Of a stretch of DNA of 12,737 bases, positions 9,001 to 12,737 are shown piece by piece. The notes below the pieces were generated by a model. It did no database searches and was not told the DNA's origin. It was given only the letters and a program-made list of their open reading frames with translations. The stretch comes from Echinococcus granulosus (Eukaryota > Platyhelminthes > Cestoda > Cyclophyllidea > Taeniidae). The position numbers and the translations under genes were made by a program. The DNA lies in the NCBI RefSeq assembly GCF_000524195.1, contig NW_020170407.1:382850-395586 (forward strand). The letters run 5' to 3'. Position 1 is the stretch's first letter; each line of letters opens with the position of its first letter.

Positions 9001-9603
9001 CTATTTACGGGCGTCTGCTAATCCAGGCAGTTACTGAGCCCTCCTGCTTAAAGTGGGTGAATGAAGTGTTACCTGATTGGGTGTGTAGATGTAGCAATTT
9101 GAATGACATCAATGTGTTGATTCAGAGCAGATTTTTGATACGCGTTTATTAAAGAAATGTCTAAACTTCTTCCAATTTTAGAAGGAAATCAATTTGCAGC
9201 ATCTCAAAAGGCTGAATTTATTGAAGTTTCCGCTGTGTTGGATCACAAAATACTTGAACTCCTTTTCACAATCATCACCCACCTTCGAGGGTTGGAAGAG
9301 GCTAAAGCACAACGACCCAAACGACCACCGACCAATGAACTCTGGGGCACAAGTAGAAAGATCGCTGTCAAGATGGCTGCCAGTGGAGGTAGCGGCTCTA
9401 GTGGTGATGGTGGCGGTGGAGGAGGAGGTGGTGCAGGCAGTGGTAGTGGACTGGGAGGAGGAGGCGGCGGTGGAGGTGACACTTTTTCCCGAATCAGTAA
9501 AAAACCTGCCAAAAACGAGATTGTCAAATTCTTCAAGAGACACTTCTCCAAGTCCGCTATGGAAGACCCCATGTGTGGCAGAGAGATGGGTGATGGTACT
9601 TAG
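1..9603 (+). CDS. RGK-family (Rad/Gem/Rem-like) small GTPase, 5 exons, 5'-partial
   Basis: Joined exons 1-40, 3730-4770, 5364-5482, 8025-8220 and 9182-9603 give one open frame of about 605 residues, open at the 5' edge. Seen: P-loop GSPSVGKS (residues 338-345), NKSD (452-455) inside VGNKSDLVRGREV, and G5 EVSA (480-483). The NKSDLVRxREV string and the DAFVVVYAIDD strand before it are typical of RGK proteins rather than Ras, Rab or Rho. No CAAX box follows; the tail is basic, as in RGKs. Known of the family: RGK proteins bind GTP with little or no hydrolysis, associate with the plasma membrane through the C-terminus, inhibit voltage-gated calcium channels via CaV-beta and bind 14-3-3 and calmodulin. 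The N-terminal extension (over 330 residues) is much longer than in vertebrate members. Which member is orthologous cannot be told, so no symbol is given. The family call is firm; channel inhibition is inference. Confidence 0.9.
1098..1308 (+). promoter_or_regulatory. Promoter- or enhancer-like cluster of transcription-factor sites in intron 1
   Basis: Within about 170 bases lie an E-box CACGTG (1098-1103), a GC box GGGGCGG (1115-1121), a TATA-like TATTTAAAG (1141-1149), a CRE-like TTACGTCA (1198-1205), a full AP-1 palindrome ATGAGTCAT (1222-1230) and an E2F-type TTTCCCGC (1262-1269). CACCATGG, a strong start context, follows with its ATG at 1306-1308, but that frame closes after seven codons. 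The motifs are read directly; each is common on its own and their joint function is inferred. It may be an alternative promoter or an intronic enhancer for the RGK gene. Confidence 0.35.
2525..2536 (+). repeat. Poly(A) run, 12 A
   Basis: There are twelve consecutive A residues inside intron 1. It could be a simple repeat or the worn tail of a retroposed copy, but no target-site duplication or recognisable body lies next to it. Confidence 0.8.
3520..3667 (+). promoter_or_regulatory. Candidate internal promoter upstream of exon 2 (two CCAAT boxes, CRE-like site)
   Basis: Two inverted CCAAT boxes (ATTGG at 3520-3524 and 3552-3556) flank a small inverted repeat, GGGAGG at 3529-3534 and CCTCCC at 3546-3551. 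A local CpG-rich patch (GGTCGCGCCACACGCCCG) follows, and then TACGTCA (3661-3667), a CRE half-site type. There is no clear TATA box. From 3502 to 3854 there is no ATG in any frame; the next one is 3855, in frame with the GTPase. This suggests a 5' leader running straight into exon 2. The motifs are seen directly; promoter function is inferred. Confidence 0.4.
3730..4770 (+). CDS. Exon 2 of the RGK GTPase: long disordered N-terminal extension and P-loop
   Basis: The acceptor is TTATTACAG|AG (AG at 3728-3729) and the donor is GATG|GTGAGT at 4771. The frame has codon starts at 3732, 3735 and so on, and leaves one base (phase 1). It begins ELKDRLHRAYSTRR and continues as a low-complexity Ser/Thr/Arg/Pro-rich region with no recognisable fold. 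A basic patch, RRQRMRGRRSHSM (residues 203-215), includes an RRSHS that could be a basophilic-kinase or 14-3-3 site. A Pro-rich PGRPPITPQAPPKIP stretch lies near residues 291-305 and could bind SH3 domains. The G domain starts at VEFKVQVVGSPSVGKST, with the P-loop codons at 4701-4724. The first Met, at 3855 (residue 56), is a candidate internal start. Kinase, 14-3-3 and SH3 roles are inference. Confidence 0.88.
4771..5363 (+). other. Intron 2 of the RGK gene (phase 1)
   Basis: The donor is GTGAGT and the acceptor CCCTTTTTAG. The first 70 bases are strongly pyrimidine-rich. An exact tandem pair of CCCTTTGGT lies at 5308-5325. Exon 2's frame runs on into the intron until a stop at 4848-4850, so a retained intron would truncate the protein just after the P-loop. 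Nothing else is recognisable. Confidence 0.8.
5308..5325 (+). repeat. Tandem 9-bp duplication CCCTTTGGT x2
   Basis: These are two exact adjacent copies shortly upstream of the exon 3 acceptor. It is probably a minor slippage product; a role in splicing is possible but has no support. Confidence 0.6.
5364..5482 (+). CDS. Exon 3 of the RGK GTPase: switch I/II region with altered G3
   Basis: The acceptor is CCCTTTTTAG|AC and the donor GATG|GTGAGT at 5483. The leftover G of exon 2 plus AC makes GAC (Asp), and exon 3 ends on a codon boundary (phase 0). It encodes a short acidic stretch (FNEDACEDLQ) and then SVKATLNGKVFNVGFVETAM. This matches the RGK beta2-beta3 hairpin, whose third strand leads into the G3 motif. 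RGK proteins normally have DxWE there and Ras proteins DxxG. This protein has GFVE (residues 387-390, bases 5441-5452): the Glu is kept, and the Asp and Trp are replaced. No switch I Thr stands in an obvious canonical context. The exon is supported by exact phase agreement at both ends. Confidence 0.85.
5918..5957 (+). repeat. Polypyrimidine tract (38 of 40 bases C or T)
   Basis: The tract has only two purines (A at 5929 and 5949). It is followed by TTAACATG rather than a nearby AG, so it is not obviously a splice-site tract. Long homopyrimidine runs can form triplex DNA or bind PTB-like splicing repressors; neither is shown here. Confidence 0.7.
7570..7638 (+). other. Possible 69-bp cassette exon of the RGK gene (phase 0)
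   Basis: An acceptor-like TGTTTTGTAG ends at 7569 and a donor GAAG|GTATTT begins at 7639. The enclosed 69 bases are a multiple of three and open in the phase 0 that intron 3 requires. Inclusion would add 23 residues starting LPNTFLKTKEDLLLGKN between the altered G3 and beta4. RGK proteins have no insertion of this size here and the exon is short enough to arise by chance, so this is a weak call. Confidence 0.2.
8025..8220 (+). CDS. Exon 4 of the RGK GTPase: beta4, alpha3 and NKSD motif
   Basis: The acceptor is CTGCTCGACAG|AAC (AG at 8023-8024), entered in phase 0 to match exon 3. The 65 codons run from NIEIQECVDAFVVVYAIDDD to REVPTD. It holds beta-strand 4 (DAFVVVYA), helix alpha3 and beta-strand 5 with the guanine-specificity motif NKSD (8178-8189). 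The string VGNKSDLVRGREV is the best single evidence for an RGK protein. The donor GATG|GTCTGT at 8221 is weak. A better-looking GTAACT lies 4 bases downstream but would break the frame. The leftover G plus AA of exon 5 makes GAA, giving REVPTDEGNQFA, which fits RGK sequence at this point. Confidence 0.9.
8221..9181 (+). other. Intron 4 of the RGK gene (phase 1)
   Basis: It has a weak donor GTCTGT and a good acceptor CCAATTTTAG. It contains a compact hairpin at 8898-8926. No supportable open frame or RNA gene was seen. The weak donor makes intron retention or exon 4 skipping plausible; retention adds two codons (Gly, Leu) and then stops at TAA. Confidence 0.8.
8898..8926. repeat. Short inverted repeat / hairpin in intron 4
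   Basis: GGAGTTCA pairs with TGAACTCC (8 bp). A C/C mismatch, an inner TGC/GCA pairing and the five-base loop ACTAA complete a 29-base hairpin. It is too short for a microRNA precursor and lacks a T tail. Its function is unknown. Confidence 0.55.
9182..9603 (+). CDS. Exon 5 of the RGK GTPase: G5, glycine linker, basic C-terminal tail, stop
   Basis: The acceptor is CCAATTTTAG|AA (AG at 9180-9181). The exon reads GNQFAASQKAEFIEVSAVLD, giving the last strand with the G5 motif EVSA (9223-9234), then the final helix KILELLFTIITHLRGLEEAK. After the G domain come a basic linker, a glycine-rich tract (residues about 534-564) and a basic amphipathic tail, SKKPAKNEIVKFFKRHF, resembling the membrane-binding polybasic tail of RGK proteins. 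The frame stops at TAG 9601-9603 after MCGREMGDGT. The usual RGK C-terminal motif (a Cys seven residues from the end, CxDLxVL type) is not seen in this ending. The TAG is followed at once by GTAAGC, a consensus donor, so the last residues may differ by splicing. Confidence 0.87.
9385..9477 (+). repeat. Glycine-rich coding repeat (GGN tract) in exon 5
   Basis: GGT, GGA and GGC codons mixed with Ser, and single Asp, Ala and Leu codons, encode a flexible linker of about 31 residues with two runs of eight glycines. Mixed synonymous codons argue against very recent pure-triplet expansion. The minus strand reads as polyproline, which is a shadow and not a gene. The linker separates the G domain from the basic membrane-binding tail; vertebrate RGK proteins have no such tract at this site. 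Confidence 0.85.
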
Positions 9604-9692
9604 GTAAGCGATTTTTTGGCAAAAAAATAACGAAAATATCTTTGTTCCCGTTTTTTTAAGCCAAATTTTACTCTTTCATATTTGTGATTCAG

Positions 9693-9733
9693 GTAAAGGT
9701 AAAATAGTCAAGTGTAACTCCACCCTTAAATAA
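9693..9733 (+). other. Possible alternative C-terminal exon of the RGK gene
   Basis: A pyrimidine-containing acceptor, TTTGTGATTCAG, ends at 9692. Two upstream donors in exon 5, GG|GTGATG at 9590 and GATG|GTACTT at 9596, both leave one base. Joined to 9693 in that phase they skip the TAG and read GKGKIVKCNSTLK and then TAA (9731-9733). The result is a lysine-rich tail with a Cys six residues from the end, loosely recalling the RGK C-terminal Cys motif. The strongest donor, GTAAGC at 9604, would instead make this a 3'-UTR intron of 89 bases. Transcript data would decide. Confidence 0.3.
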
Positions 9734-9848
9734 GAAAGAAATCTGTTGTAGTTCAAATTCTGATATTACTTTTGAAAAAAATTATACCTTAAAACCACTT
9801 GACTTGGATTTGTGTGGTGATTTTGAACTGTGATATCAAGGGGTAGTT

Positions 9849-9854
9849 AATAAA
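9849..9854 (+). terminator. Candidate poly(A) signal AATAAA (proximal)
   Basis: This is an exact AATAAA about 245 bases after the stop codon, the first in the 3' flank. Downstream sequence is T-rich but has no clear GT-rich element. Other exact AATAAA copies lie at 10119-10124 and 10443-10448; the last is followed by T-rich sequence. Which one is used cannot be told from sequence. Confidence 0.35.
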
Positions 9855-10680
9855 TCCCAATTAATTTCACATTTTAAAGGGTTATTAATTCCAATCTTCC
9901 ATCTCATTAGAATCTCTGCATACTTTTATTTAGTGCTTGACGGACTGATTTCCATAAAATTCCAAATTTGATAACGGTAGTGTCTGATCAGTTAGGTGTT
10001 TAAGACAAATCGGGACTATTGTGTAGTAAGTAGTATGTGTCCAATTACTTGACTGACGCGTGTATCATGGACGGATGATGGGGTACAGTGGTTGGATGTG
10101 CATGCGACAGTGTGTGATAATAAAGGGGGCTCCTTAAGGGAGAAGAAGATCCTCCAGGCCTGTCTACGAAAGACCTCAGGCGCAGTTTCCGTAATGATGA
10201 AACATCCAAATAAGGGAATGAAGGGAACTCTCCGAGGCAGGTTATATGTCTGTACCTCAATTACGAATCCTCCTGGGGTAGTTTCTCGGAAGTATTCTGT
10301 AGACACTTTAAAATATTTGCCGTATTCTTGACGCCTGAGTGATGCCGAATTGTATAAGCAGTATTTACTCCTCACCTTTTATAGATCACAAATTCCCTTT
10401 TGGCTTTAAGCCTTACTTCATCTACAGCCTCACTAAAAGGTTAATAAAACATACCGTTTTTGAAAAGAAAAGAAAGAAAATCTATTATTTTTTGGAGCTT
10501 TTTATTGTTTTAGAAGACGCCACCTGATTCTCAGCGATAGTTGCCAAAAAGGGGCGCAATAAGTCACCCAGATATTCTCATATTCACCTATTTTAAAAGG
10601 GACCTAAAGCTTCTCTGTCACATGACCCAATCACTACTTTCTCCTCTTCCTCTCATTTTCCTATCAATGCATTTGTTGTA

Positions 10681-10783
10681 AATAAATGTTTCACTTTTTA
10701 TCATCAATTTTCTTCAAGCTCCTCTGCTTCCCCGTCTCCAACCGCCTCCACACAAAATGCGATGATGGTGGTGTTGGTGTAAT
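10681..10783 (+). terminator. Candidate distal poly(A) signal with GT-rich downstream element
   Basis: AATAAA at 10681-10686 is followed by T-rich sequence and then a marked GT-rich stretch near 10763-10783 (GATGGTGGTGTTGGTGT). The spacing of about 80 bases is longer than usual. It would give a 3' UTR of about 1.1 kb. Confidence 0.25.
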
Positions 10784-10928
10784 CGTAGAGCATCGGAAGA
10801 CAGAGCTCTCTAGCTATTCACAAATAACCTGAATATTCGGTTACGGCAAAATGACATTTTAACAATTTATTCAGCCATTAGATTTATTCACTCCTCGTGG
10901 TTACCATTTCCGCTTTTGACGGCATATC

Positions 10929-10955
10929 CCTCCGGCCACGTCCGCGGCCTGGAGG
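10929..10955. repeat. GC-rich hairpin in the 3' flanking region
   Basis: CCTCCGGCC pairs with GGCCTGGAGG (9 bp with one bulged T) around an eight-base GC-rich loop. It stands out in AT-rich surroundings. No T run follows and no RNA family is recognised. Confidence 0.5.
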
Positions 10956-11542
10956 TCCTTCTGTACGCTAGTAATAAATTTTCCTGCTTTATGTAAGTCT
11001 TATTACTCCCTTGGGGGAGGATTGGAAGAGTCGCTATAATCTTCTTGACTAATTGCTAATCTTTGCCGCTGAAGGGGGAGGGCATCCGTTAAGGACGACT
11101 AAACTCACGAAGACTCAAGGCAGAAGAGTTGCGGAGGTCACATCAGAGAGTCACAGAGCATCTACTGGGTAGGGTCATTCACCCTTGAACAAGTCAAATT
11201 CATTGGACTTTCGCAATGTGGTTTATCAGTCAAGGAGACAAATCACACATCTTGTCGAACCTGTTGGAGAAAACCCGTTGCGTGGTAGTAAAACGCACCT
11301 TCCCAAGAATGAATCGGGTGATGAGTTTAGGAATAAGCTCCATTATTTCCATAATGGGAAGAATTGTATCCCTTGTGCCTCAACCGATTGTTGGTTAACA
11401 AGTCAAGATTAGCCTCCAGCCATAGTTACCCAGCATGAGGGATGAAAATGGTAGGGTAACACCTGCATCATTTGGAAAGAAGGCGTCGATGTGCAATGCT
11501 GAGTAACAAATGGGTTTCCCACAAATGTACTTTGGGCTCTGA

Positions 11543-11893
11543 TTTTTACGCAAAATTACCCACAAATACCAACAGCCGCAGAAAATCAAGGCACCTGTTC
11601 TGGCAAAGCATTTTGTCATCTTTATAAAGCTCAACAATTTTCTCAATGATAATGGTAATGGATCTTTCCGTTTTTACTCCAAAAGTGAACGGGAATTCCA
11701 CGACCAAAATTCGGAAGAGGTGGCCTTCATCCAACTATTTACAGGCGATACGCACTTCACTCCTATCGAAAACCCTATAGGATGCAGTAGATTTGACGGA
11801 AAGCGTCATCTACGCCCATGGAAACGAGTAAACACTCTCAAATCCCATCTGCTGGATATGAAGGCGCTCGGTTTCAAAATGGCAGAAAAGTAA
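11543..11893 (+). other. Unassigned open frame, 116 codons without an early ATG
   Basis: The frame is open between TGA at 11540-11542 and TAA at 11891-11893. It has no ATG until near its 3' end, so if coding it would be an internal or terminal exon. It ends TLKSHLLDMKALGFKMAEK. The composition looks protein-like (mixed charged and hydrophobic residues), but no family is recognised and no good acceptor precedes it. An open stretch this long could occur by chance in a window of this size. Confidence 0.2.
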
Positions 11894-12737
11894 TATTTTG
11901 TGGATAGAGTGATGGTAGACGCATTTTATAAGGCTCAGAAGCTAAACCCGAACATCACAGGGAGATTTATCATAAACTCTACCTCATAAGTAGCTTCCCA
12001 CATCGACTGGCGTGGACTCACTCCCTCTAGTGTTGTCAACATGTAGTTCATTCACGTGATGTCCAAATTGAGCGTTAATAATATCGACGGTAGTAGTGAT
12101 TCAATTAAACACGGAGATAAGGAGGAGAGACATATTTGTCAACAAACTGCCAACAAAAGGGTTGAAGGGATTTGTGTTCCACGAATGAGGTGAGTATTAA
12201 GACCACAACTTCTAGGGATCAATGTAGATGGAATGGGGAGAGCGATGGAGAAGGGGTTGAGAAAAGCGGGAGATGGTGTATTTCAATCAGACTAGGGGAT
12301 CGTCAAGGTTATATGCAAAAGTGGTCTTAACGTCAAAGCGAATGATTGGTCAATGATACATTGAGTGAGGGGTAAGGAGTTGAACGATACAGCAGGCTAA
12401 TTGCAAAGTTGAATTTCATATTTCGGAGATGGCAAGCACGGAGGGAGGTGCCGAAGCAGATGGCTAAATGGAGGCATGGTAATTTTAATAATCCGTAAGA
12501 TATTAAAGTTTATTACTCTACATAAATTTTGGGGTATTTCAAACTCAAATGTAATCAGTCGTCACTTTAGTCTGGTGGTGAGCATTCCATCATTTTCGAT
12601 ATTAGAATCGATTCTCGGCATACTTACTGAGGTAGCAAAAATATGCACCTCACAAACGGCTGAAATAGAAGAATCTGGTCATGGTAATGAATAACGCTAA
12701 GATGCTTATGTGTCATCTTAAAAGAGATCCTCCTCTT

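Larger units (their letters stand above)
9604..12737. other. Downstream region: 3' UTR, then probably intergenic
   Basis: The first few hundred bases should be 3' UTR of the RGK gene. After that no gene is recognised. Open frames at 10016-10375 (minus, 119 codons), 11185-11412 (plus, 75 codons) and 11395-11646 (minus, 83 codons) show no family motifs. 12209-12290 is purine-rich. From about 10920 to 12480 the DNA is less AT-rich than the flanks and might be a worn repeat, but no terminal repeats or transposase motifs were found. No start of a following gene could be supported. Confidence 0.5.

Noticed and set aside
9178..9572. Long minus-strand open frames opposite exon 5, one with a polyproline run
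   Set aside because: They are the antisense shadow of the glycine codons of the GTPase exon; there is no start context or family match, and the plus strand has clear RGK motifs.
10016..10375. 119-codon minus-strand open frame downstream of the gene
   Set aside because: There is no family motif, no splice or promoter context, and the length is within chance for this window; overlapping frames are similarly open.
10920..12480. Possible mobile element in the 3' flank
   Set aside because: I could find no terminal inverted or long terminal repeats, target duplications, or reverse transcriptase or transposase motifs.
1..12737. Prokaryotic features: operons, Shine-Dalgarno sites, CRISPR array, insertion sequences
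   Set aside because: The only gene is split by GT-AG introns and encodes a metazoan-type RGK GTPase; no direct-repeat array or transposase was seen.

Overview
The window is eukaryotic: one intron-rich gene on the + strand, in AT-rich DNA. Five coding exons are joined by GT-AG introns of about 0.6 to 3.7 kb. Every splice junction was placed by hand and the reading frame is kept across all four (intron phases 1, 1, 0, 1). The joined protein is a small GTPase of the RGK branch (Rad/Gem/Rem/Kir) of the Ras superfamily. The intron layout, base composition, very divergent flanks and long low-complexity N-terminus suggest an invertebrate. I think a flatworm, perhaps a tapeworm, is most likely, but that is inference.

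Layout: 1-40 is the 3' part of an upstream exon cut by the window edge. 41-3729 is a long first intron with two promoter-like clusters. 3730-4770 is a large exon with a Ser/Thr/Arg/Pro-rich N-terminal extension and the P-loop. 5364-5482 holds the switch region. 8025-8220 holds the central strand and the NKSD guanine-specificity motif. 9182-9603 holds the G5 motif, a long glycine tract and a basic C-terminal tail. About 605 residues are visible, about 550 if translation starts at the first Met of the large exon. 9604-12737 has no gene I can recognise, only a few candidate poly(A) signals, a GC-rich hairpin and one unassigned open frame of 116 codons.

Known RGK proteins act at the plasma membrane. 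They suppress high-voltage-activated calcium channels through the CaV-beta subunit and remodel the cytoskeleton. The most interesting points here are: the usual RGK G3 motif (DxWE) is replaced by GFVE; a glycine linker sits between the G domain and the basic tail; the stop codon abuts a consensus splice donor, with in-frame alternative donors just upstream that could give a different, Cys-containing C-terminus; and a CCAAT/CRE-like cluster followed by an ATG-free 353-base stretch suggests an internal promoter for a shorter isoform. I found no sign of a bacterial or mobile system, CRISPR array or rRNA/tRNA gene.
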